Both the position numbers and the translations under genes were made by a program. A DNA stretch of 64,000 nt from Iris pallida (taxonomy: Eukaryota > Streptophyta > Magnoliopsida > Asparagales > Iridaceae): contig JANAVB010005597.1 in assembly GCA_029216955.1 (NCBI GenBank), positions 45,398,758 to 45,462,757 of the forward strand, given 5' to 3'. Shown here piece by piece: positions 35,170 through 46,337 of the stretch. Within the stretch, counting starts at the first letter, position 1; each line of letters opens with the position of its first letter. The notes beneath the pieces were generated by a model. It did no database searches, was not told the DNA's origin, and was given only the letters and a program-made list of their open reading frames with translations.

Positions 35170-35526
35170 ACAGGGTCAAACTGGGTCAAGACACGTCAAA
35201 CTAAGTCAAACTAGGTCAAACAAAGTTAAACTAGATCATACAGGATCAATCTAAGTCATACTAGGCCTAACAAAGTCAAACTAGGTCAATACAAGTCAAA
35301 CAAAGTCAAACAAGGTTGATTTAAGTCAACGGTTGACTTACTGTTGACTTTTGGTCAACTGGTCAACCCTAGGTCAACTCTAGGTCAACTTTAGGTTAAA
35401 CTTGACTAACGTTGACTAACAGTTGACTTTGGGTCAACTGGTCAAGTTCTAGTCAATTTTAGGCTACGGTTGACTTTCGGTTGACTTTTGGTCAAAATAG
35501 TCAACCGTGGTCAACCAAGGTCAAAA
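35170..35526 (-). repeat. Array of TTGAC (W-box core) motifs in the W 3' LTR
   Basis: I count 28 TTGAC/GTCAA pentamers in about 355 bp. The first third are mostly GTCAAAC on the plus strand. The rest mix both directions (GGTCAACTGGTCAAC, GTTGACTAACAGTTGAC). Many are full W-box hexamers TTGACC or TTGACT, the known binding site of plant WRKY factors. The array is conserved in the other LTR (47862-48236). Confidence 0.9.
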
Positions 35527-36360
35527 CTAGTCCAAGTCCACTATTTCTAACCATTACCAACCATAATATTCTAATTTTAGCTATATCTTAAGGTATTAAA
35601 CCCATATGTTGAAAAATGGACATTATCCCAACTTATCCCGTTTACCCTTCCACTCTAACACTAAGGCCAAGTAGCATTTCCTTAGGAGTTCCACTCCCGG
35701 CTTCCTAGGGTAGTAGGATACTAGCCTATACTAATATTATCTACCAAGTTTCCTAGGTAAAGTGGACATCCAGTCCATCTTACGACTCATGGGGTTGTAT
35801 TAACCATTATCTTGGTAAAAATCCCACTTTAGCTTCTAACTCCCACTTTAGGCTTTCCTACTTCATTCTAACCTTTCCCCTACTCTCTATTATGGTATTT
35901 AAACCCTCTCCTAGAATCTCGATACCGTATCACGGTATCTTGATATTGAAAAGTCAAAAAGGGTAAACTTGCATTACCTTAAGGTAATGGATATTCATGA
36001 GATACCAATTTGGTATCTCAAGAATACCACACGACTCCAACTCTAACTAGAATACTAAACTCTAACTATCTAACCAATACTAACTTGCTACCTAACCATC
36101 TAACCCATCTAGTATTCATGGCTAACTCCTTAGTACTAACATACCACTTATCTCCATATTTCTCCCAACCTCTAACCAATATCCCCCTTTTCTAGAACCT
36201 CACCAAGACACACTCTAACTCACTCAAACATACCCACTTATAGGCCATTTAGGGGGGGTATATATAGGTTTATATATGGTATATATATGGGTATATATAG
36301 GTTTATATATAGGTATATATATAGGGGGTAAATAGGGGTTTAAGGGGGTTCAAGGGGGGC

Positions 36361-36480
36361 TGTGTGGGCTGCTACTGCTGCTAAGTGCTGCTGCTACTGC
36401 TGCCTAATGTTGCTGCTGCTGTTGCCTTATTGCTGCTGCTGCTGTTGTCTTATTGCTGCTGCTGCTGCTGAGTTTGTGGG
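36361..36480. repeat. CTG-rich triplet repeat
   Basis: Interrupted CTG/TGC triplets separated by TTATTG and CTAATG. The matching stretch in the other LTR (49069-49132) is about half as long. Confidence 0.9.
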
Positions 36481-36639
36481 GGGGGAGGACAGCAGCCCCA
36501 AACCCCCATGCTGCTGTTGTTTCCCTTCTTTATCTCCCTCTCTAATTCTCTCTTAATCTCTTCCTCTCTAATTCTCTCCTCTCTAATTTTCCCTCCTTCT
36601 CACCCTCTATAATCCCTTAAATCTCTTCCTCTCACTCAC

Positions 36640-36878
36640 ATAATACATATCTATAAATATATATATATAGACACACATACACACATATATATCTACATAT
36701 ATATACACACATACTCACACACATGGACACATATACACATATAAATATATATATCTATATACATATATATATATGGACACACACATATATATAGATACAT
36801 ATACACCTATACATAGACACACTCACATATATATAGATACATATGGACACACACACATGGATACTTATATAGATATAT

Positions 36879-36937
<59 letters not shown>

Positions 36938-36960
36938 TTCATATATATTTATATATATAG
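36640..36960. repeat. TA/CA compound microsatellite
   Basis: ATATAT and ACACAC runs with GGACACA spacers, including an uninterrupted (AC)n of about 50 bp at 36883-36932. The counterpart at 49280-49672 has a different make-up. Confidence 0.95.
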
Positions 36961-37775
36961 ACACACCAACACGAGGATACATAGACACAAACACTAATCC
37001 TAGTTCTCCTAGGAGTCTCCCATAGGCCTCTAACCTTGACACAAAGGGACACAACCATAGGTAAGTCCTACGGGCTCCAAAACCAAGTAAAATTTATAGG
37101 AGAATGATTTAGAGAATAGATAATTACCTATTAGGAGTGATTCCTAACGAAACTCTCTCCGACACGAAGATTCTCATGGAAAGGACACTTTCATCTTGCA
37201 CTCTTCTTCCAAACTTTAGTAGCACCCTCCCTTGATGGTGTAGAGACGATCTATGGAAGAAATTTGGGGAAAAAGAGAAGATTTGGAGATCAAATCTCAA
37301 ATTTAGGTCTAGATTTTGGAGGAAACTCAAAAGGGAGAAGAACTTGAGAATGGAGAAGAAGTGAATGGAGAGGGAGGGTCTCTCCCTAGTGGCCGGCCAT
37401 AGTAGAGGGTTTGGGGGCATTTGGCAAATGTCCAAAATGCCCTCCAAGCCTCCTTTAGGTCAAAATTGACTTAAAGGATTTTTCGGGGTTAGAAAGACCA
37501 AGTTAAAATCTACAAATTGACTGATTAAGTCACAGGAGAATTGTCTAAAATTACCAGACTAATTTATGGGATTTATGGGCCATGTCTAACTTAAATTTGG
37601 GTTCCGATCAAAGTCTAAGCTACACCGAGTCCCCGATACAAGTCGGAATGAGCTAAAATTCGAACCCGACTCTAAAAATCTCCAAATAACATTATAATTA
37701 AATAAAATTTCTAAAATTCCTAAAAAAATGCAAAAATGACCATTTTACCCCTATTTATGAAAAGTGGGAGTGACA
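36961..37775 (-). other. U3 end of the W 3' LTR, no gene
   Basis: Unique LTR sequence shared almost base for base with 49673-50479. The frame at 37124-37447 is repeated in the other LTR, but it has no recognisable domain and reads through purine-rich simple sequence. I do not call it a gene. Confidence 0.6.
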
Positions 37776-37815
37776 AGTCTACCCACCTTAAAAAAATTTC
37801 GTTCTCGAAATTAAA
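37776..37815 (-). promoter_or_regulatory. Polypurine tract and 3' end block of W
   Basis: Minus strand: AATTTCGAGAACGAAATTTT then TTTAAGGTGGGTAGACT, directly before the 3' LTR. This is the standard plant gypsy plus-strand primer. Confidence 0.85.
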
Positions 37816-37870
37816 TGAGAAACTAACACAGCAACATGAATAGAACAAGGAAGAAAAGAAAAATTTTACC

Positions 37871-38293
37871 TCAAGGCTCGAAGAGATATGGGAATCGCTC
37901 CCGTATATCGTTATCTCTCTTCCAGGTAGACTCACCTGGAGAGTGGTGCCTCCATGCAACACGAACCAAGTGAATGACCTGGTTCCGGAGCACCTTCTCT
38001 CTTCGGTCTAAGATCTTAACCGGCTTCTCTGGATAGCAGAGAGTCGGTCCCACTTCAATCTCGGAGTGGTCCAAAATGTGACTGGGATCTTCCATATACC
38101 ATCTCAGCTATGACACGTGGAACACGTTGTGTACTCCCTCTAGTGCGGGCGATAACTCCAGTCGGTAAGCCACTGCACCAACCCTGTCCAAGATACAGAA
38201 GGGTCCGATGTATCGTGGACTAAGCTTCCCGCCTCCACCAAAACGAATCGTGCCACGCATCAGAGAAATCCGCAGAAACACAAGATCACCAAC
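37871..38293 (-). pseudogene. pol: Integrase GPY/F module and chromodomain of W (second exon)
   Basis: Begins GDLVFLRIS after an intron-like insertion and runs through the GPY/F module (KLSPRYIGPFCILDRV). It is broken by one TAG near 38107 (HVS*LRWY) and ends in a chromodomain (PVKILDRREKVL ... VRVAWRHHS ... STWKRDNDIRERFPYLF). The homologous Z protein runs straight through from the integrase core, which defines the missing 81 bp in W as an insertion. The chromodomain would direct integration to marked chromatin. Confidence 0.85.
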
Positions 38294-38374
38294 CTAGAAC
38301 AAAAATACAAGACTTAAAGCTAGATATAAAATAATCACAATCAGACTCAAATACGAGAAAAATCTAAACTATAC
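38294..38374 (-). other. Probable 81-bp intron in the W integrase
   Basis: Minus strand: the donor is GAG/GTATAG and the acceptor TTTTTGTTCTAG/GTTGGT. The interior is AT-rich with several stops. Removing it joins LEFE to VGDLVFLRIS in frame, matching LEFSVRDHVFLRIS of Z. Size, GT...AG ends and U-rich acceptor fit a plant intron. A decayed insertion is possible but would not be expected to restore the frame so precisely. Confidence 0.72.
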
Positions 38375-39124
38375 CTCAAACTCCAACGGCCTCCGGTGGC
38401 TATCGGCCCAATATCGTTGCCTGTCCTGCGCCATCCGAAGTCTATCTCTGATAACCCTGACCTTCTCTGCAGCATCCACTACCATCTCAGGTCCAAGCAA
38501 AACCCTCTCGTCGACATCATCCCAAGACAAGGGAGTACGGTACCTCCGTCCGTATAGAGCCTCGAAAGGTGACATCTCTATACTGGCTTGGTAGCTATTA
38601 TTGTAAGCAAACTCTACTAAGTGAAAGTGGTCCTCCCAATATCCCTCGAAGTCCAAGATACAGGAACGAAGCATATCCTCGAGTGTCTGAATCGTCCCCT
38701 CCGACTGTCCGTCTGTCTGAGGGTGGTATGCGGTACTGAACTTGAGCGATGTGCCCAAGCTAAGCTGCAAACTCCTCCAGAAATGGGAAGTGAATCGGCT
38801 GTCCCGATCCGAGACTATGCTCTCTGGAACCCCATGTAATCGGACTATCTGCCGCACGTACATCTCGGCCAACCTCTCCGTAGACAAACCCACCTTGAAA
38901 GGCAAAAAGTGGGCCAATTTGGTCAATCGATCAACAATGACCCAAATCGCATCCTTCTCTCCTGGAGAACGCAGAAGTCCAGATACAAAGTCCATAGTGA
39001 TATGCTCCCACTTCCACTCAGGAATGGATAGTGACTGGAGCAATACACCTGGTCTCTGCCTCCCGGCTTTCACCTGCTGGCACACCAAGCATCTAAAAAC
39101 GAACTGAGCCACCTCGCGTTTCAT
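38375..39124 (-). pseudogene. pol: Integrase core of W
   Basis: The zinc-binding Cys pair is intact (FRCLVCQQVKAG). The DDE triad is Asp in ITMDFVSGLL, Asp in IVSDRDSRF and Glu in DGQSEGTIQ (Arg of the usual QSERT changed to Gly). The core ends SPFEALYGRRYRTPLSWDD, then LEFE at the intron. A TAG at 39134 separates it from the upstream part (V*WYGMKR), best explained by TGG to TAG. Confidence 0.88.
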
Positions 39125-39133
39125 GCCATACCA

Positions 39134-39676
39134 CTAAACATGCTGTCTCAAGTCTCTGTACATCTTATTGGCACCAGGATGCATAGAGTACTGAGAACGA
39201 TGCGCCTCCTGAAGAACCTCCTCCCGAAGTCCTCCGCTCGGTACGCACAATCTGGTACCATGCCTCAACGACCCATCTCCCGCTATAGAGAACTCATCCA
39301 ACAGTCCTGCCCGGATCTGCTCCCTGATGACCCTCAGAGCCTCATCCTCAAACTGAGCTGCTCTGACTCTGTCTATCAGCTCTAACTGTACCTGAAGACC
39401 CCACATCTGCTCCTCAAACCCAGGAACTATCACCTCAATGCCCAAGCTCTTCAGATCTGCCAGAATGTGACGATCCATCATCAAACACATGGCCATGGGA
39501 TACCTGCTCAAAGCATCCGCAACCACGTTGCCCTTCTCCGGATGGTACTGTAAGGATATATCAAAATCCTTCATCAGCTCTAACCATCGCCTCTGTCTCA
39601 TATTCAGCTTCTTCTGGGTAAACACGTACTTCAAGCTCTTGTGGTCAGTAAAAATCTCTATACGCTCTCCGTACAA
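39134..39676 (-). pseudogene. pol: RNase H tail and integrase zinc region of W
   Basis: Starts after a TAG at 39686 that replaces the Trp before KYYLYG. It contains [23 protein letters not shown] and [14 protein letters not shown] from RNase H, the linker, and the two integrase His ([10 protein letters not shown]). Same frame as the pieces on either side. Confidence 0.85.
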
Positions 39677-39685
39677 ATAGTATTT

Positions 39686-40696
39686 CTACAGCTTCAAGGC
39701 AAATATGACTGCTGCCAACTCCAAATCATGAGTCGGGTAGTTCTTCTCATGTGGCCGTAACTGCCTAGATGCATAAGCAATTACCTTCTCATGCTGCTGA
39801 AGAACGCAACCCAGACCCTTCCCCGAAGCATCACTGTAGATCATGAATCCTCCGGACCCAGATGGCAACGTCAAAATAGGAGTCGACGTCAACCTCTTCT
39901 TCAGCTCCTCGAAAGCATCCTGACACTCATCAGTCTATACGAACTCCACGTCCTTTCTGGTGAGTCTAGTCATCGGCTCTGCTATTCGAGAGAAATCCTG
40001 TACGAACTTCCTATAGTAGCCTGCCAAACCCAGAAAGCTCTGAATCTCGGCAACTGAACTGGGTGTCGACCAAGACTCTACCGTCGTAATCTTCCTCTGA
40101 TCCACTGAAATCCTATCACCGGATACAACATGGCCCAAGAACTCCACTCGGTCCAAGAAGAACTCGCACTTCAACAGCTTCCCATACCGCTGCTCCCTCC
40201 TCAGAGTCTCCGGCATAACCCGTATATGCTCCTCGTGCTCCTCAGGCGTCTTCGAATAGATGAGAATGTCATCAATGAAGACGACCACGAACTTGTCAAG
40301 GTATGGATGGAATACCTTATTCATCAATTTTATGAATACCACCGAGGCATTAGTCAACCCAAACGACATGACAGTAAACTCATACTGGCCATAGCGGGTA
40401 CAAAAAGCAGTCTTCGGAATGTCATCCCCCTTCACCTTCAGCTGATGGTACCCAGATCGTAAGTCTATCTTCGAGAACACCCTCGCGTCGCTCAACTGAT
40501 CAAACAAGTCATCAATCCTGGGCAAAGGATACTTGTTCTTGATAGTGAGGTTGTTGAGCGCTCGGTAGTCGATACACATCCGTATCGTACCGTCCTTCTT
40601 TGGGACAAACAGGACTGGCGCGCCCCAAGATGAAGAACTGGATCTGATAAAGCCCTTGTCCTGCAGCTCGTCGACTTTCTTCTTCAGCTCCGCCAA
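39686..40696 (-). pseudogene. pol: Reverse transcriptase and RNase H of W
   Basis: RT motifs in order: [46 protein letters not shown] and catalytic [10 protein letters not shown], then FLGHVVSGD and [15 protein letters not shown] at 39935 (Trp codon) precedes [13 protein letters not shown]. RNase H follows with [13 protein letters not shown] and [17 protein letters not shown]. Coding sense continues upstream of 40696 through PEELSRMPPDRDVEF, with TAGs near 40724 and 40910. Confidence 0.88.
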
Positions 40697-40983
40697 CTCG
40701 CTGTTGTTGACCCGATAGACATGCTAAGAAATAGGCTCAGCGTCCGGCATCAAGTCTATCATGAACTCAACATCTCTGTCCGGCGGCATCCTCGATAATT
40801 CTTCGGGAAAGACATCCAACAACTCTGCAATAAATGGATACGGCAACTCCTGCCCCGCCAACAAGGCTCCACAGAATCCATCTCCCGGCTTCGCTGTTCC
40901 TCTGACAAACTAAAACTCTGGCTCTCCTGGCGGACTAAACAACACTCTGTCTGCTCTACAATCTATACTAGCATGGTGCCTGC
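40697..40983 (-). pseudogene. pol: Protease-RT linker of W
   Basis: Still coding-like in the RT frame (ELLDVFPEELSRMPPD), but with two TAG codons. An apparent 2-nt insertion in LGMDWLS (GAC-TC-TGG-TTG-AGC, near 40993) shifts the upstream protease frame out of register. Confidence 0.75.
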
Positions 40984-41733
40984 TCAACCAGAGTCCATAC
41001 CGAGTACCATATCATAGCTCGAAAGTGGCATTACGAGCAAGCACACGCTCAAATCCCGGCCTCCCAGAGTGACACTCCACCCTTTGCAAATATTATTAAC
41101 CAGGATAATATCTCCCCCGGTCATAATCTTGCAAATACTACCCAGATATTCAGTAAAAATGTTGTGTCTAGGTGCAAAAGAAACTGACACAAAACAGTGC
41201 GTAGCACCTGAATCAAACAATGCTAAGGCAGAAAAAGAATCAAGAAGAACCAAACCTGCAACAACATCTGCAACTGGCTCGATCTCCTCGGCTGCAAGAG
41301 CAAAAGCCCTGCCCTGAACACCCCGCGGCTGGTGGTGCTGCGCAAACCGCTGCTGCTGGGTCGGAAGTGGACCCCTCGACTGTACTGCAAGTACTCTCGT
41401 CGATGCCCCCTGAGCTGCCACTGCTCCACGGGCCACCCTACGATGGCTCGTAGGACAATTTCTCAACTGATGTCCGGCCTCACCGCAATAGAGGCACATG
41501 CCCAGCCTCTTCCGGCAGACCTCCCAGATGTGACCAGGCTTCTTGCAGAAGTTGCAAAAAGCCCCATGATGTGCCTGCCTCTGCTGAGTGTGCTGCACCT
41601 GCTGAACCGGTGCTCTGGCCTGAACCTGTGGCTGGTGAAGCTGGAAAGAACGATGTTGAAGCTGAAGGTGCTTAGCAGCCCCCGTGCTACTAGTAGCCCC
41701 CGAAAAAAGATCACGATCCCTCTTGGGCTTCAA
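40984..41733 (-). pseudogene. gag-pro: Nucleocapsid zinc knuckles and protease of W
   Basis: Two intact CCHC knuckles, CNFCKKPGHIWEVC and CLYCGEAGHQLRNC (about residues 60-97), bind nucleic acid. A Gln-rich linker follows, then the aspartic protease with LALFDSGATHCFVS and the partner YDMVLGMD near the C-terminus, where the frame is lost. A TAG at 41734 separates it from the capsid part. Confidence 0.87.
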
Positions 41734-41736
41734 GCC

Positions 41737-42717
41737 CTACTCCCGCTCTACCTTGCGGGCCTTCGCATAGATCTGGGTATAAGTCTCATAAAAAGAGGAA
41801 ATGAGGATCTTGATATCCCAGGTCAGCCCTTCCCTGAAATGGCTCGCCCTGATCTCCGGGTCACGGACCATGTACTCCGTGTATCGGCTCAGACGGCCAA
41901 ACTCTACGGCGTACTCCTCTACAAATAAACTGCCCTGATGCAGATCCTGGAACTGCCACACCAGGTCGATCTTGTCTGTAGGAGAAAAGAATTTCTCCTT
42001 GAAGAGAAGCTTGAACTCGGCCCAAGTATGGCCCTCCCCAGCAAGGGCTGGCTCGTTCCTGAACCAGATGCGTGCAATATCTAGCAACTGCAAACCCACC
42101 GCCTCGACCTTCAGGTCGTCTGCGAGGCGGGAGGCCCTCATCTATCGCTCGATATCCTTGAGCCAATCATCGACATAGACCACACCCTCGGTCCCGCTAA
42201 AGTCACGGGGCCCGAGCTTCTTGAAGTCCTGAATATCTCCGTACCTCGGACGCACCCCATGATGTGGAGCCCTCTGCTCTACGGCTGCAAGGGCCAACTG
42301 ATGGGCATCCTCCATGCCCTGACGCATCGCGTCTGTCTGCCTCTGCTGAGCCTCAGCCTGGGCTCTCTGAGTCTCCAGCATCTGCTGGAAAAAGGTAAAC
42401 ATCTGCCTCATGTCGGTAGGCAGAGGAGGTGGAGGTGGAAGTACGTCCGCAACTGGCAGAGGAATCTACTGTACAGGAGGAGGAACAGTGCCCCTATCTA
42501 CCACTGGTACTGCGATCGGAATAGTAGTAGCAACCCCGGGGTCAGTCCTCAAAACTGGCAGAGGAGCGCCCCCAAGAGCTGCTGCCGACACCCCGACTGC
42601 AACAGAAGTGTCTAGATCAGGTCCGCGAGTCATAGCAGACCTCTCCATGTTCGCAGACTCAGAATATTGGGACCTGGTCTGTACCATCCTGAAGATAGAG
42701 TAAAAGAAGGAAATCAA
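41737..42717 (-). pseudogene. gag: Gag capsid region of W
   Basis: Starts at MVQTRSQ (42687) or at the upstream Met at 42717. It has TAG stops at 42466 and at about 42139 (ER*MRAS, where homologues have Gln). The gag core is clear: RDFSGTEGVVYVDDWLKDIE, LDIARIWFRNE, FKLLFKEKFF and VEEYAVEFGRLSRY. All pieces are in one frame. It would assemble the particle and is the first gene of the polyprotein. Confidence 0.85.
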
Positions 42718-42951
42718 TATGGCACATGAAATATTATATCAAGGAGGACAGTTAGAATGCAAAAATCAATATCAAAAAGGACAGTTGAAAGATCAGCGAG
42801 TGGAAGTTTTTTCTATTTTGTGATTGAGTAACTTAGCCTGTAGCCTACCCTAGATACGTACCGCAGGCTTATAACAGCACTCTAAGTCGAGCGCCACTAC
42901 GACATCGCACTAATTGCGACTTAGGACCTGCATGGGCCACTACTAAAAATG
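42718..42951 (-). promoter_or_regulatory. Leader and conserved primer-region motif of W
   Basis: At 42926-42947 is GACCTGCATGGGCCACTACTAA, about 5 bp before the LTR. No initiator-Met site is present. The same word lies at the same place in X (21971) and Z (31126). Confidence 0.65.
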
Positions 42952-44052
42952 TGTCACAACCCGCACCCTAGGTAGGGGCACAAGTGCGTGACAGCGCCTA
43001 GCCTACACAGTAAAAATAGCGTAGAACGCTGTAGGTCTGCTAGCTAACAAACAGTATATAATAACCTGTCATCTCCGCACGAAGGAATATAATATGAAAT
43101 GCTGATAATACTCAATCACAATCTAGAAGGAAGAATCATGGCACGAAAACTAGATAGATATAATCACAAGTGCAAAATCCAGCTCAACAACGAGAGAGAG
43201 AGATACAAAGTGATATAGTTATACAATCCCAAATATAATATCATAAACATAAGTAGCAAGCTGGAGACAAGGTCCAATCTAAAACATCTACTCTAACTAA
43301 ACTAAGCTAGAGGCTCGTCGGGCGGAGCTAAGCCCTGCTGAACCAAGGTCTCCAAGTCTAAGCCCATGTAAAACCCCTAAATTTCTACTTTAAAATATTT
43401 CTTTATAAATTGAGTATTTCAAATTTTTACTTGGTATTTGTACGTCGCATAGTCGTATTATACGTCGCGTATGAACTCAATATTTTCATATGCCTCGTCG
43501 AGTGCGAATATGTGCGAGGTACATATTTTGTAAAAATATTTTATTTTAGAAGCTTGAATTTTTAAATAATAACTAATAAATATTTATTTTTGATTACTTA
43601 AATTTGTAGAATGTGTCGCATTTGGAATTTCCAAAACTTTATTTTACATCATGGAAGTTATATAAATAGTAATTTAAAAACGAGGTTTATGCAAATGTTT
43701 ATTTTATACAAGACGTATAAATTTAATCCCTTTTCGAATTTATTGATATAAATATTTTATTATTCAAGAGGATATTTAAAAATATTTATTATTTTCGAAA
43801 TTATTATTATTGGTATTTTTGGAAAATATATTTGAAAATTTTCGTGGCCATTTTAAATCTCAATTTGATTTTATGGTTTTTAATTTAAAAAGTTAAAGGT
43901 AGAATTTACATTTATATTTGAGTTTAACTGATCTAGAATTAAATTTAAATTTAATTTAAATTTATATTTGATTTATTTGAATTAAAATTTATATTATCTA
44001 TTGGGGATTTAATCAAATCCCAATCCCTATCCAACTAGGAATTCTCACATCC

Positions 44053-44060
44053 TATAAATA
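44053..44060 (+). promoter_or_regulatory. TATA box of solo LTR V
   Basis: CCTATAAATAGGCAGG, a strong plant TATA context, followed about 30 bp later by CCATAATTTGCTGCCATCC. Confidence 0.75.
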
Positions 44061-44219
44061 GGCAGGTACTCGTCCATAATTTGCTGCCATCCAAATTGTG
44101 CATCGTGTCTGTGCCTCCCTACATCCACTATATTTCCAGTACATATACATTGTTCTTTTCCGTGTCCGATATGCCGGACACAACCCTGTTCCCGTGTCTC
44201 GTAGGACACAACCACCGAC

Positions 44220-44880
44220 CCTCCTCTGTCGTGTCAGGACAGCCCCCGACACGACGACGTCCCCCTACCCATTTCACCGTCATCACCCTTCTCGGCACCC
44301 AACTCCACCACAACTATCATCCCTGCCACCCTTGCCAGCAGATCCCGACCACCACCACGGTGATTTTCGGCCGTTGCCACCACATCATCCCCATCACAAC
44401 CACCACACATCGCCCCCTCCACACCCCGACATCAACATCCGCCACCCAATTTCCCAGAACCCAAGATCATCACCACAAATTAAGCATGGAAAAACCCGTA
44501 CCTGCCCTCCGCCCGCTGCCGCCAAACGCTCCTCCCGCCGACGGGGAGCCGCCGCCCTTCTTCAGGTGGCCGCCGCGCGCGGGCCAGCCTTCCCGCCGTC
44601 GAGTCCGTACGGACAGCCGTGCGCAGTCGGCCCTCGCGCTGGTCGAACCCCTTCGTCGCCGCCGCCCTCTGGAAACCCCTTCGCCGCCGCCACGGATCCG
44701 CCCCGCCGTGCGCGCCACCACGCACAGGGCCACTCCGGACCGTCGCCTATCCGCTCCTCCTCCGGTGAGCCCCTCTCCGCCTCCGCGCAGCTCCGCCGGC
44801 GCCGATCGCCGCCCCCTCCCCCCCCCCCCCCTCCCCCGTCGAACCCCGGTGAGAACCCGACTCTCTGAACCCCCGTTCCC
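44220..44880 (+). other. GC-rich block in solo LTR V
   Basis: A sudden shift from about 30% to well over 60% GC, with C-runs and many CCGCC words. Both strands have long frames giving only Pro/Arg-rich low-complexity sequence, so no coding gene is supported. It could be 5' leader of the LTR or captured host sequence. Confidence 0.6.
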
Positions 44881-44954
44881 CCTTTCTTCACTTCTCACTC
44901 TCTTTCTTCACAAGTATTTGTCCTCTTTTGTTAAGAGATCAGCACATGTGTATA

Positions 44955-45122
44955 TATTATTATTATTTATTATTATTATATTATATAACTATTATTATTA
45001 TTAATGTTATTATTATTATTAGTATTATTATTAATACTGTTATTATCATTATAATTATTATTATTAGTATTATGTTATTATTATTATTAATATTAGTTTC
45101 ATTATTTGTATTACTATTCTCA

Positions 45123-45179
<57 letters not shown>

Positions 45180-45180
45180 T
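44955..45180. repeat. (ATT)n-rich tract
   Basis: Interrupted TTA/ATT triplets, with an almost pure run near 45125-45176. Confidence 0.95.
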
Positions 45181-46337
45181 ACTGTTATTTTGGAAAAATA
45201 GTTACATATTATTTTATAGGATTATTATCATATTTTGGAAAATTATAAATATACTCATATTTACTAGATGTAAATTTCCTGATTATAAACTAACTTCTAG
45301 AATTTTTTATTCATCTAATTAAATATAGTTTTTCTATCTGTAAATCTATAATTTTATAAACTTCGAATATGTGTGGCATAAAATGTTTTGTGTATTTTTC
45401 AAGTATTTAATGTATAAATACTTTTGAACTAATAAAAGGCAATTTCCAAAAAGAATTATCATATTGTCTTCAAGTAATTATATATATACATAAAATATTT
45501 ACTTAGTAATATAGTTTTGACCACAAATAATTTTTTTCTAGATTATGATTTTTTATATATTTTTCTAAATAAAAGTAGTTACCAAATTTATATACGAATT
45601 TCTAGTATTTACAAATATTTACGAGAGTATATTTTAGACTAATAACAACTAGTTTCAAAAATCGTATAAATATTTTCTAAAAAGTATTATGAGTAAATTT
45701 TCCCACAAACTCCCCTCGATTATCATCATTGATCACGACTGATTGTGCGTTTCTCTTCTCATGAAATATCGGACCCTCATATATCGACCATGGCTATTGG
45801 ACGAACAGGACCTGTTGGATCATTGTACCACCCCAGGCGACCCACCAGGCAAGATACCTTGCCATCTTGTACTTATATTTGATTCATGATGTTTTATATG
45901 TTGCTAGTGTTTTACATTAGTAAGAGTGTGTCCAAGTATGACTTGGGTGCCATCGATATGTATATCGATGTTTGTGTGTGTGCGTGTGTGTAGACCATAT
46001 GTGGTAGATGACTTTTCCGATGTGTTGAAGTTATGCTTCATAACTTCTTTAACCTGTTGACACGTCTCATACACGACACAAGAGTGAGGACCATGGAGTT
46101 GGCACGAACCTACGTATTCGACTTGCTACCGATACGGGCGGTTCGTGTGTCGATTTATTTATGGATTAGCGGAATCTAGATAACGACTTGCATAGAGATA
46201 TGGATCGCCAAGTCATGGATATGACTTGTGTGATACATGGGCGGGGAAAACTACTGGGACGTATGAGCTAGCCCAAAGCCTTCTAGTTACCCGATTATGG
46301 GTTCATGGTTTCCCTGTTATGGGTGTATCGCTAGAGA

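Larger units (their letters stand above)
33949..37775 (-). repeat. 3' LTR of element W
   Basis: 3827 bp, collinear with the 5' copy once V is removed (about 3845 bp). It holds, from left to right, a tip hairpin (TGTCACG...CGTGACA), unique sequence, a TTGAC array (35170-35526), a GGTATATATAGG-rich stretch (36250-36330), CTG triplets (36361-36480), TA/CA microsatellites (36640-36960) and a unique end. No gene is supported. Confidence 0.93.

Noticed and set aside
37124..37447. 107-codon minus-strand frame repeated in both W LTRs (also 49839-50132)
   Set aside because: Conservation comes from LTR duplication, and the right copy is shortened by an indel. No domain; it lies upstream of any likely transcription start in U3.
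41332..41928. 198-codon plus-strand frame
   Set aside because: Shadow of the W gag-protease gene on the minus strand, where zinc knuckles and the protease active site are clear.
44081..45004. 307-codon Pro/Arg-rich open frame on the plus strand
   Set aside because: It lies in the leader of solo LTR V, is low complexity, overlaps long frames on both strands and ends in ATT repeats. GC-rich composition explains the lack of stops.
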